Below, piece by piece: positions 40,489 to 49,400 of a stretch of DNA of 64,000 nucleotides. The translations under genes were made by a program, and so were the position numbers. Under the pieces are notes generated by a model, which was not told the DNA's origin, ran no database searches, and was given only the letters and a program-made list of their open reading frames with translations. Positions within the stretch are counted from its first letter, which is position 1, and each line of letters begins with the position of its first letter. Origin of the DNA: DATATJ01 sp963789075 (GTDB lineage Bacteria > Acidobacteriota > Vicinamibacteria > Vicinamibacterales > CAVVIG01); the NCBI GenBank assembly GCA_963789075.1, contig CAWBJQ010000002.1:248001-312000 (forward strand). Direction: 5' to 3'.

Positions 40489-40920
40489 CGGAACCGGTCA
40501 GGTTGGGTCGGAGTCCACGCCAGGAGTTGCGCGTACTGCGCGACTTCCGCGGCGCTGCTGAGAAGCGGGGCGCCGCCGCATTCGACCCATGCATGGGCGA
40601 CGAAGCGGCCGTGCTCGTTCGTCACGCCGATCCGGACGACGGAGGCGTAGCCGCCTCGTGAAAGCAGATGGTTCAATGCCAGCGCTTGCGTCAGGCAGGT
40701 GGCGCGCGGGACGATACGGCTGGCCGCTCGGACTGCGCGTTCCAGGCGATCGACACTGAACCGAGTGGCCGGCGTCACCTCCTGCGGGAGAAGCGCCAGC
40801 ACTCGACGCCAGGGCAACAGCCACAGCGCGATCCGGATGCGGACGAGCAGGAGACATGCGTGGACCAGCAGCGCGAGCTCCGCAGGCTTCCATCGACGCG
40901 AGCTTCCGCACCGCGGTCAT
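40485..40920 (-). CDS. Lasso peptide leader protease B2 (transglutaminase-like; frameshifted in this sequence)
   Basis: About 145 residues from ATG 40920. A hydrophobic N-terminal segment (LALLVHACLLLVRIRIALWL) precedes the protease core. The Cys is in PRATCLTQALALNHLLSRGG and the His in GRFVAHAWVECGGAPLL, the cysteine-protease pair of McjB-type enzymes. One frame change lies near 40885. It removes the leader peptide, together with the B1 protein. The stop overlaps the cyclase C-2 start (ATGA) and the start overlaps the B1 stop, so translation is coupled. Confidence 0.92.
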
Positions 40921-41237
40921 GCGCTGATCTCGACCAGTCCCTGTTCGGCCAGCTGGCTCAGAAAATCGCGCAGGTCGGATTCGAGCCGGTGCGGCTCGAC
41001 GTCGTAGAGGTGAATCAACGCGTCGCGAACGTCGGCGAACGTGGTCTGCTCACGAATCAGGCTCCAGACGCGCGCGCCCACCGGATCGAGGCCAAAATAG
41101 ACGCCGCTCGTCAGGTTCACGATCGCCGCGTCGCCCGCCAGGTCGCACGAGAGTTGATGCGTCGACGCGACGATGCGCGAGGAATCGGAGAGGGCGATCC
41201 GGGGCGATGATGTCTCCGTCACGCCCCAAGGATACAC
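40917..41237 (-). CDS. Lasso peptide leader-binding protein B1 (PqqD-like RRE)
   Basis: 106 residues, intact. The PqqD-like fold reads SDSSRIVASTHQLSCDLAGD, AIVNLTSGVYFGLDPVGARV, WSLIREQTTFADVRDALIHL and RDFLSQLAEQGLVEI. This RiPP recognition element binds the precursor leader and delivers it to the B2 protease. It is the first gene of the cluster. Upstream, before the divergent exporter, lie a hairpin and a palindromic repeat. No clear promoter was identified. Confidence 0.92.
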   Translation of the reverse strand: MYPWGVTETSSPRIALSDSSRIVASTHQLSCDLAGDAAIVNLTSGVYFGLDPVGARVWSLIREQTTFADVRDALIHLYDVEPHRLESDLRDFLSQLAEQGLVEISA

Positions 41238-41248
41238 GGGGTACGGAA

Positions 41249-41303
41249 AGGGGCCGTACCCTTTTTCGCCGGTGATCCCGAGAAAAAGGGGTACGGCCCC
41301 TTA
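41249..41303. repeat. Long inverted repeat GGGGCCGTACCC...GGGTACGGCCCC
   Basis: Arms GGGGCCGTACCCTTTTTC and GAAAAAGGGGTACGGCCCC pair across GCCGGTGATCCCGA. It lies upstream of the lasso operon, between it and the exporter, and could form a strong hairpin. Confidence 0.8.
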
Positions 41304-41392
41304 TTTTCGACACTACGGACACAGAGGACACAAAGGTAATACGGTTTGGATTTCCTTGGTGTCCTTCGTGTCCTTTGTGTTTGATCGTGAGC
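41304..41392. repeat. Palindromic CACAGAGGACACAAAGG...CCTTCGTGTCCTTTGTGT element
   Basis: Left arm GACACAGAGGACACAAAGGT and right arm CTTGGTGTCCTTCGTGTCCT, with centre AATACGGTTTGGATTTC. Member of the family also found at 33105, 53620, 55550 and elsewhere. Confidence 0.85.
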
Positions 41393-41412
41393 GAAGCGAA
41401 CGAGGAGCCACG

Positions 41413-42936
41413 ATGACCGTCCAGACGACTGCCGCCAAACGATGGGTGCTCGCCGCGGCCATTCTCGGCTCGAGCATGGCGTTCATCGACAGCTCGGTGG
41501 TCAACGTCGCGCTGCCGGTGATTCAACGCGATCTGACGGCGACCGTGGCCGGCGTGCAATGGGTCGTCAACGGCTACCTGCTGATGCTCGGCGCGCTGAT
41601 CCTCGTGGGCGGATCGGCCGGCGACCTGTTCGGCCGGCGCCGCGTGTTCGCGCTGGGCATCGCGCTGTTTGCGCTCGCCTCAGTCGCGTGTGCGATCGCA
41701 CCGAACCTCGCGGTGCTGATCGGCGCACGGGTCCTGCAGGGCATCGGCGGCGCGCTGCTGGTACCGAGCAGCCTGTCGGTGATCAGCGCCTCGTTCGACG
41801 AAACGGAGCGCGGCGGGGCGATCGGAACATGGGCCGCCTTCTCGGCGCTGACGACGGCGCTCGGCCCGCTGGTCGGCGGCGGGCTCGTCGATCTGTGGTC
41901 CTGGCGCGCGATCTTCTTCATCAACGTGCCGCTCGCCGCGATCGCCCTCGGCATCACGCTGCGGCACGTGCCGGAGAGTCGCGGCGCGGAGGACGGAGCG
42001 GCGGTCGACTGGCGCGGCGGCAGTCTCGTCACCGCCGGGCTCGCGGCGGCCGTCTACGGCCTGACGATGGCGCCACGTTTTGGATGGCTCCATCCGGCGG
42101 TGATCGGCTCCGTGCTCGGCGGCGTGCTCGTGCTGGCCGGCTTTGTGTGGTTCGAAGCGCGCACGCCTTCGCCGATGATGCCGCTCGATCTGTTCCGATC
42201 GACGACCTTCAGCGGCGCCAACGGCATCACCGTGCTGCTCTATTTCGCGTTGAGCGGCGTCTTCTTCGCGCTGCCGTTCAATTTGATCGACGTGCAGGGC
42301 TATTCGGCCACGGCCACCGGCGCGTCGTTTCTTCCGTTCACGGCGATGATGGGCGGCCTCTCGCGGTGGACCGGCGGCATCGCCAGCCGGCACGGCGCGC
42401 GCACGCCGCTCATCGTCGGTCCGATCATCACGGCGATCGGGTGTGCGTTGTTCGCGGTGCCCGGCGTGGGCGGATCCTACTGGACGACGTTCTTTCCGGC
42501 GATGCTCGTCGCCGGGCTCGGCATGGCGATCAGCGTCGCGCCGTTGACGACGACCGTGATGGATGCGGTGGACCCGCGGCATGTGGGCGTGGCGTCCGGC
42601 ATCAACAATGCGGCTGCGCGCATCGGCGGCCTGCTGGCCGTCGCCGTCATCGGCGCCCTCGCCGTCGCCGTGTTCGGTCATGCGTTGGACCAGCGTGCGA
42701 ACACGTTGGGCGTGTCCGCTGAATTGCGGCGTGCGCTGGATGCCGAAGTGCCGAGGCTGGCCGAGGCCAATGTGCCGCCGGCGATTCAGGGCGACTTGCG
42801 TCAGCAAATGCAGCGCGCGGTGAGCGACGCCTATATCACAAGCTATCGCATCGTGATGTTGATCGGCGCCGGGTTCGCGCTCCTCAGCGCGTGCTGCGCG
42901 GCGTTGACCATCCCCGTCACGAATCGAAGTGCGTGA
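41413..42936 (+). CDS. MFS multidrug efflux transporter (DHA2/EmrB-QacA type)
   Basis: 507 residues, intact, with 14 predicted helices. The family signatures are present: MAFIDSSVVNVALPVIQRDL after the first helix (motif D1), GGSAGDLFGRRRVFALGIAL (motif A) and GALLVPSSLSVISASF. A large loop near residue 460 precedes the last helix. It exports drugs or metabolites by proton antiport. Its last codons come from a 78-base sequence duplicated at the 3' end of the disulfide reductase gene (42914-42991). It is divergent from the lasso operon; export of the lasso product is possible but unproven. Confidence 0.93.
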   Translation: MTVQTTAAKRWVLAAAILGSSMAFIDSSVVNVALPVIQRDLTATVAGVQWVVNGYLLMLGALILVGGSAGDLFGRRRVFALGIALFALASVACAIAPNLAVLIGARVLQGIGGALLVPSSLSVISASFDETERGGAIGTWAAFSALTTALGPLVGGGLVDLWSWRAIFFINVPLAAIALGITLRHVPESRGAEDGAAVDWRGGSLVTAGLAAAVYGLTMAPRFGWLHPAVIGSVLGGVLVLAGFVWFEARTPSPMMPLDLFRSTTFSGANGITVLLYFALSGVFFALPFNLIDVQGYSATATGASFLPFTAMMGGLSRWTGGIASRHGARTPLIVGPIITAIGCALFAVPGVGGSYWTTFFPAMLVAGLGMAISVAPLTTTVMDAVDPRHVGVASGINNAAARIGGLLAVAVIGALAVAVFGHALDQRANTLGVSAELRRALDAEVPRLAEANVPPAIQGDLRQQMQRAVSDAYITSYRIVMLIGAGFALLSACCAALTIPVTNRSA

Positions 42937-42991
42937 AGAGGTTGTTCAGCGATTCGGCGAGCGTCGGGTGGGCGAAGACGCCGTCGCACAG
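42914..42991. repeat. 78-base direct repeat, copy 1
   Basis: Three mismatches to 43319-43396. This copy contains the MFS stop codon. Confidence 0.9.
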
Positions 42992-43009
42992 GTTGGGTAT
43001 CTAGTCTTG

Positions 43010-43236
43010 CCACAGAGGCACAGAGCCAGAGCGATTCGAGTGGAGGGCCGGCGCGACGGCGGGCCGGGTGGCGCAGGCCGAACGCGGCCGGGTCACGACG
43101 CAACGCCTGCATGATCGCGGAATCACGAGTCTGCATGCGCGCGTCGCGACGCGACGCTCATCGAGCGCGGGTGCGGCTGGCAAAGCCGGCGTCTGCGGCC
43201 GCGGGGTGCTCCGTGCCTCCGTGCCTCCGTGGCAAA
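43010..43236. repeat. Palindromic CCACAGAGGCACAGAG...CCTCCGTGCCTCCGTGG element with long interior
   Basis: Arm TTGCCACAGAGGCACAGAGC at 43007-43026 and arm GTGCCTCCGTGCCTCCGTGG near 43214-43233 enclose about 170 bases. It lies between the two 78-base direct repeats. No gene is seen. Confidence 0.7.
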
Positions 43237-43318
43237 AACATCCCGCGCGTCCACGGCCCAGCGGTCTCGCAAAGCCTGCCCGCGACGGTCCGCAGCCGTC
43301 GTCCACGAGTAGCGACCT

Positions 43319-43396
43319 CCGTCACGCATCGAAGTGCGTGAAGAGGTTGTTCAGCGATTCGGCCAGCGTCGGGTGGGCGAAGACGCCGTCGCGCAG
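43319..43396. repeat. 78-base direct repeat, copy 2
   Basis: Encodes the C-terminus of the disulfide reductase (...NNLFTHFDA). Probably the ancestral copy. Confidence 0.9.
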
Positions 43397-44735
43397 AGCC
43401 GTGTAGGGCAGGCGGCCCATCATCGCGAGCTGCAGCATCGACATGACCTCGCCGCCTTCGAGGCCGAGCACCGCGGCGCCGAGAATCTGATCGGTGCGCG
43501 CGTCGACGATCGCTTTGATGAATCCGCGCGGCTCGTCCACTTCGAGCGCGCGGGCGACCTTGGCCATGGGCATCCTGGCGACACGGATCGCGAGATGTTT
43601 CGCGCGCGCCTCGCCTTCGCTCAGGCCGATGCGTCCGAGCTCCGGATCGATGAACACCGTATACGGCACGAGGCGCGCCCTCGGTCGTCGCCTGTCCATG
43701 TTCGAGGAGGTTCGTGCGCAGGATGCGGAAATCGTCGTACGCGATGTGCGTGAACTTCGGCCCGCCGTTGATGTCGCCCAACGCGAAGACGCCGGCGGCG
43801 CTCGTTTCCAATCGACTGTTGACGCGGATGAATCCGCGCTCGTCGGTGGCGATGCCTGCGGCGGAGACGTTCAACGAGTCGGTGTTGGGCACGCGTCCCG
43901 TCGCGACGAGCAGATGCGATCCGTCGACGGCCCGCGCTTCGTCGCCCATGCGAACTGTCAGCTGAATTCGCCCTCCGGTGTAGGCCGCGCGCTCAGCGTG
44001 CGCGCCCAGCAGCAGCTCGATGCCATCCTGTTTCAGGATGGCCGCCACTTCGCCGGCGACGTCGGCGTCCTCGTGGTCCAGCAGTTGGGGCGCGTCCTGG
44101 ACGATCGTCACGCGGCTGCCGAAGCGGCGGAACATCTGCGCGAACTCGAGGCCGATGGAGCCGCCGCCGAGCACCAGCAAGTGTTCGGGAACCGCATCCA
44201 ACTCCATGATGGACGTGCTGTTCAAGAAAGGCGTGTCGTCCAGGCCGGGAATCTTCGGCACGGCCGGCCGCGCACCGGCGTCGATGAAGATCTGATCGGC
44301 CGAGAGTGCGCGCTGGCTGCCGCCGGCCAGTCGAACGAGCAGCGACATCGGGCCGGTAAAGCTGGCCTCGCCGAAAATCAACTCCAGGTTGGCGGTCTTC
44401 TCGAGGCGCTTCTGGCTGCCTTGACGAAAGCTGTCCACGATGTCGCGCGTGCGCTGCCGGACACGCGTCATGTCGACGCGGATCGATCCCGTCAGGACGC
44501 CGTAGTCCGCTCCGCGCCGCGCGAGCTCCGCCACCCGCGCGCTGCCGATCATCGTCTTGGTCGGCGTGCACCCGTCGTTCACGCACGTCCCGCCCACGTG
44601 CGCGCGCTCGACGAGCGCCGTTCGCAGTCCCGCATCGGCCAGCGCCCGACACAGCGGCGTGCCTCCCTGGCCTGAGCCGATGACGATGGCCTGGTAGTGC
44701 GCGGAATCGCTGGTCGAATGACGCGTCGAATCCAT
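43322..44735 (-). CDS. FAD-dependent pyridine nucleotide-disulfide oxidoreductase (mercuric-reductase-like; one frameshift)
   Basis: About 470 residues. FAD site QAIVIGSGQGGTPLCRALAD; redox pair GGTCVNDGCTPTKTM; NAD site HLLVLGGGSIGLEFAQMFRR; FAD site AAGVFALGDINGGPKFTHIA. The dimerisation domain has PELGRIGLSEGEARA, then LGLEGGEVMSMLQLAMMGRL and HPTLAESLNNLF, where His and Glu match the usual base. One frame change lies near 43690. It lacks the C-terminal CC pair of true mercuric reductases and no mer genes are nearby, so the substrate is unknown. A palindromic repeat lies upstream. Confidence 0.92.
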
Positions 44736-44765
44736 TGAGATCCTCCATCGGGCGACCGCCGCGAG

Positions 44766-44930
44766 ACATTCAACGCGGAAATCGCTGAGCTCGCAGAGCC
44801 AAATCTTCTCTGCGTGTTTCGCGAGTTCTGCGTTGATCGTTGTTCTTCGACATTCAACGCGGAAATCGCGGAGCTCGCAGAGCCAAATCTTCTCCTGCGT
44901 GTTCCGCGAGTTCTGCGTTGATCGTCTTCG
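44766..44930. repeat. Two tandem copies of an 80-base palindromic element (CATTCAACGCGGAAATCGC...)
   Basis: ATTCAACGCGGAAATCGC, GAGCTCGCAGAGCCAAATC and GAGTTCTGCGTTGATCGT occur twice in a row with only a few differences. Arms of each copy are complementary (TTCAACGC with GCGTTGA). Confidence 0.9.
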
Positions 44931-44935
44931 TTATT

Positions 44936-45350
44936 CTACCGGTGGGTCAGGGTGGACCAGACGAGCCAGATCTGAAACGCGGCGACGATGAGCAGGCCCG
45001 CGGCGACGACGGCCAGGATCGTGGTCCAGCGCGCGAGACGGTCCGTGCCTTCGCGGACGACGGCGATCATGGCGTCGATGCGATCGACGAGATTCAGCGT
45101 TTCGATGTGCGTCTGCCGGATCAAGGGATCGAGCGTTTCGACCGTTCGCTCTGCGATCTCGGCGAAGTGTGCGGAGGATTCGCGGGCGCTCCACGCCTGG
45201 AGAATGGCCGCGTCGAGCGCCGCAAGCCGTGCCGGCGTCGGGCGACCAGGGGCGCGCCGCGTGCTGTTCGGCTTTGATGAGCTGCGCGTTGACTCGCTGC
45301 GTCGCGAGGTCGCGCAGCGCCGCCGAGGCTCCGGGCTTGCGCTCGTTCAT
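44936..45350 (-). CDS. Small membrane protein with C-terminal helix, function unknown (one frameshift)
   Basis: About 137 residues. It starts MNERKPGASAALRDLATQRV (45350), continues after a frame change near 45240 with LAALDAAILQAWSARESSAH, then a coiled coil and a single C-terminal helix (TTILAVVAAGLLIVAAFQIWL) and WSTLTHR. It looks like a tail-anchored helical protein. I do not recognise the family. The neighbour on one side is the repeat at 44766, so an operon cannot be shown. Confidence 0.68.
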
Positions 45351-45913
45351 GCGTGCGGCCTGAGATCAGCGGTGTGCGACGAAGCTCGGCGGGGAGTCCG
45401 ATTCAGCGCGAGGGCGGCACGCCGAGAACCGCGGTGTTGATGATGCGGACGAGGCGGGCCAGAACGCTGCGTGGCCGAGGTATGTAGGCGAACCGGCCAA
45501 TGGTGGAAAATTCTTCGCGTTGCGCGGACGAGCGGCGCCGGGTCGGCGCCAGCGTCGACGTGCCGAATGGGCCGAATTCGTGGTTTTGCTGCGGAATCGC
45601 TGCGTGCGTGCCGGCCACGCGGCGGAAAAGAGCAAGACGCGGACCAGGTGATCCGCGTCTTGTGCGGTGCCGCCGCGCGAATGTTGCGATAGCTCTGGGG
45701 ACGAGTGCAATTTTGACGTGTGGCGACGGTGGGCTCGACACGTTCAAGGTCGAGCGTAACCCGCGGCCGCGTGAACAGATGGTCGCACCCATCGCATTTG
45801 AACCAGTCGATGTCGCTGTGCCGCGCCATGCTGCGGAGTCGTACGAGCCGCTGACGCTGACATCGCGGGCAGATTTCCGCTTCGTGGTCACCGAGGTTGA
45901 GGTTGTCCGGCAT
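45347..45913 (-). CDS. Zinc-ribbon protein (N-terminal part credible, C-terminus doubtful)
   Basis: From ATG 45913 (MPDNLNLGDHEAEICPRCQR) a zinc ribbon is clear: CPRC, then WFKCDGCDHLFTRPR. After about residue 60 the frame becomes low-complexity Arg/Ser/His text typical of out-of-frame GC-rich DNA, so the natural stop was probably missed through a frame error. A ribosome site AGGTGGGA lies about 8 bases upstream. Many small zinc-ribbon proteins of this size exist; the role is unknown. Confidence 0.5.
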   Translation of the reverse strand: MPDNLNLGDHEAEICPRCQRQRLVRLRSMARHSDIDWFKCDGCDHLFTRPRVTLDLERVEPTVATRQNCTRPQSYRNIRAAAPHKTRITWSASCSFPPRGRHARSDSAAKPRIRPIRHVDAGADPAPLVRATRRIFHHWPVRLHTSATQRSGPPRPHHQHRGSRRAALALNRTPRRASSHTADLRPHA

Positions 45914-46446
45914 GATGACATCCCACCTGAGCAATTGATGTACCTGCCAGAAACTGCACGCCAGTGCACACTTTCTCCAGGATGAATGCCTGCAGGATGT
46001 GCCGGAACAGCACCCGCCATGTGCCAGGAACGAGCATCAGTGATCTCGAGCGTCATGGCGCAGACCCTTCGTGAACGGAGGACTTCAGTCCGGCCGGCTG
46101 TACAGCCCGGCCGCCCGCGTCATTTGTCGTGGCGCAGGACTTCCGCCTTCGCGTCAAGTCCGGCTTCGCGCTGTACGACCCCGAGCCGCTTCGCGCCTTG
46201 GCGGTCATGGCGGAAGCTTTAGTCCTGCCGGTTGCACAGTCGAGGACCTCGGGCGGCGTCGCGATGATCTCGCGCGGAAAAACGCCGCCTCCGGCGTGCG
46301 CTGACGATGCCCGCGTCGATTCAGCGCGCTCCAACGATCTCCCGGAACCGCGTCGGTCCGTCAGCGTTTGCCGCGCCCGCGGATCCCGACGCAGGCGGAC
46401 CGGCGTCGCGTCGGTCTCATGCCGCGCGACACCGGTCCACCCGTAA
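45914..46446. other. Intergenic stretch with repeat fragments
   Basis: Contains GGACTTCAGTCC-like palindromes (46080-46125), TCGTGGCGCAGGACTTC (46131) and a degenerate GCCGGC-rich stretch. I see no convincing gene. Confidence 0.5.
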
Positions 46447-49400
46447 TTACCGCACGCCGAAGGTCACTGAGTGCGGTGTTGGATCGGCGCCCGCCGTAAA
46501 CTGCAATCCGTAGGTGCCGCTGCCCAAGGGCTTCGTGCTCAGGTTGAAGATGTAGCCGCCCGCTGGTCCCAGCGTCGAGTCGAACCGGAAATTGTTGTCC
46601 GGATTCGCGTTTCCAGAGTCGTCGAGAAGGGCTGACGCATTGTTCGAAACGAGAGCCAAGGCCGTCGCAGTGACCACGGTCCCCGCCGCCGACACATCGC
46701 CGCCGGTTGAGTTACACAGATAGAGCTTGACCGGAACCGTGGCGTTCCTCTGAACCGACTTGCTTTGGTCATACAGAACGCACACCGCATATCCAACCTT
46801 CAGCGTGCCGCTGGTGTAGGTGATGGTGTAGTTGACCAGCGCCGCGCCGATCGCGTTACTCGGGACGATCGGATAGGTCCCGACGAGTGCGGATGCCGGC
46901 GCTCCAGCGCTCGTCAGCGAGACACTGCTGATCGTGTCGCCAGCGATCAATCCCGTCGACGTGAACTCGCTGCCTGCGAATGTGATCGCCTCTCCGAGCG
47001 TCTTCAGTCTGTCACTCGCCGTGATCGTCAGCGCTTTCGGTGCGATCGTGAAGTTTGCACCCACGTTCGTAACGGTGTAGTTGCTCAGCACCACCGCCGG
47101 GCTCAGCGTCGCGGTGATCTGATACGGGCTGCCGAGCACGGTTTCACCCGCGGCCCGGCTATACGTCGCCGTCACGTTGTCAGCGGCGAGGAAGCCGCTG
47201 CCGCTCCCGGTGGTCAACGGACTAGGGTCGAGATTGCCGTAGGTTTTGCTCGCCGCAGTCGTCGCCCAGGTCGCCAGGCGCGACGCGATGGTGAAGCTGG
47301 CGCCGACGTTGGTCACGGTGTAGTTGCTCAGCACCGCCGCGGGGCTCAGCGTTGCTGTGATGTGATACGGGCCGCCCAGCACGGTTTCACCCGCGATCCG
47401 GCTGTACGTCGCCGTCACGTTGTCAGCGGCGAGGAAACCGCTGCCGTTGCCCGTAGTCAACGGCGTTGGGTCGAGATCGCCGTAGGTCTTGCTCGTTGCC
47501 GTCGTTGCCCAAGTCGCCGAGCGCGGCGAGATGGTGAAGCTTGCACCGACGTTGGTCACGATGTAGTTGCTCAGCACCGCCGCAGGGCTCAGGGTCGCCG
47601 TGATGTGATACGGGCCGCCCGGCACGGTTTCCCCGGCGATCCGGCTGTACGTCGCGGTCACGTTATCCGCCGCCAGAAAGCCGCTACCGCTTCCTGTGGT
47701 CAACGGACTCGGGTCGAGATCGCCGTAGGTCTTACTTGCAGCAGTCGTCGCCCAGGTTGCCAAGCGCGGCGAGATGGTAAAGCTCGCACCGACGTTGGTC
47801 ACGATGTAGTTGCTTAGCACCGCCGCAGGGCTCAGCGTCGCCGTGATGTGATAGGGGCCGCCCGCGGCGGTTTCCCCGGCGATCCGGCTGTACGTCGCGG
47901 TCACGTTATCCGCCGCCAGGAAACCGCTGCCGCTTCCTGTGGTCAACGGGCTCGGATCGAGATCGCCGTAGGTTTTGCTCGCCGCGCTCGTCGTCCAGGT
48001 CGCTGGGCGCTGCGTGATCGTGAAGCTCGCGCCATTGTTGGTGATGACGTAATTGCTCAAGACGGCTGCGGGCGCGAGCGTCGCAGTGACGCTGTACGGG
48101 CTGCCGACGACCGTCTCGCCGGCCGTGCGCGTGTAGGTCGCCGTCACGTTATCCGTCGTCAGGAAGCCGCTGCCGCTCCCCGTGGTCAACGGACTCGGAT
48201 CCGGATCGCCGTAGGTCTTGCTGGCCGCGTTGGTGGTCCACGTTGCCGAGCGTGGCGTGATCGTGAAACTTGCGCCCGCGTTGGTGATGACGTAATTGCT
48301 CAAGACGGTTGCGGGCGCGAGCGTCGCAGTGATGCTGTACGGGCTGCCGACGACCGTCTCGCCGGTCGCGCGCGTGTAGGTCGCCGTCACGTTATCCGTC
48401 GTCAGGAAGCCGCTGCCGCTCCCCGTGGTCAACGGACTCGGATCCGGATCGCCGTAGGTCTTGCTGGCCGCGTTGGTGGTCCACGTTGCCGGGCGTGGCG
48501 TGATCGTGAAGCTCGCGCCATTGTTGGTGATGACGTAATTGCTCAAGACGGCGGCGGGCGCGAGCGTCGCACTGATGCTGTACGGGCTGCCGACGACCGT
48601 CTCGCCGGCCGCACGGGTGTAGGTCGCCGTCACGTTATCCGCCGCCAGGAAGCCGCTGCCGCTCCCGGTGGTCAACGGACTCGGATCGAGATCGCCGTAG
48701 GTCTTGCTCGCGGCGGTTGTCGTCCAGGTCGCCGGGCGCGCCGTGATCGTGAAGCTCGCGCCCGCGTTGGTCACGATGTAGTTGTTCAGCACTGCCGTGG
48801 GGCTCAGCGCTGCCGTGATGTGATACGGGCCGCCCAGCACGGTTTCACCGGCCACCCGGCTGTACGCCGCGGTCACGTTATCCGCCGCCAGGAAGCCGCT
48901 GCCGCTCCCGGTGGTCAACGGACTCGGATCGAGATCGCCGTAGGTCTTGCTCGCGGCGGTCGTCGTCCAGGTCGCTGGGCGGGCCGTGATCGTGAAGCTT
49001 GCGCCGGAGTTGGTCACGGTGTAGTTGGTCAGCACCGCCGCAGGGCTCAGCGTCGCCGTGATGTGATACGGGCCGCCCAGCACGGTTTCACCCGCGATCC
49101 GGCTGTACGTCGCCGTCACGTTATCCGCTGCCAAGAAGCCGCTGCCGCTCCCCGTCGTCAACGGACTCGGGTCGAGATCGCCGTAGGTCTTGCCCGCGGC
49201 AGTCGTTGTCCAGGTCGCTGGCCGCGGCGTGATCGTGAAGCTCGCGCCGGCGTTGGTGACGGTGTAGTTGGCCAGCGCTGCCGCCGGGATCAGCGTCGCC
49301 GTGATGTGATACGGGCCGCCCAACACGGTTTCACCCGCGATCCGGCTGTACGTCGCCGTCACGTTATCCGCCGCCAGGAAGCCGCTACCGCTCCCCGTGG

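Noticed and set aside
34155..41237. Asparagine synthesis or a sugar/antibiotic cluster
   Set aside because: The two synthetase homologues lack the N-terminal catalytic Cys and occur with B1, B2 and a precursor, which identifies a lasso cluster.
43322..44735. Mercury resistance (merA)
   Set aside because: No mer regulator or transport genes, no N-terminal metal-binding domain and no C-terminal vicinal Cys pair.
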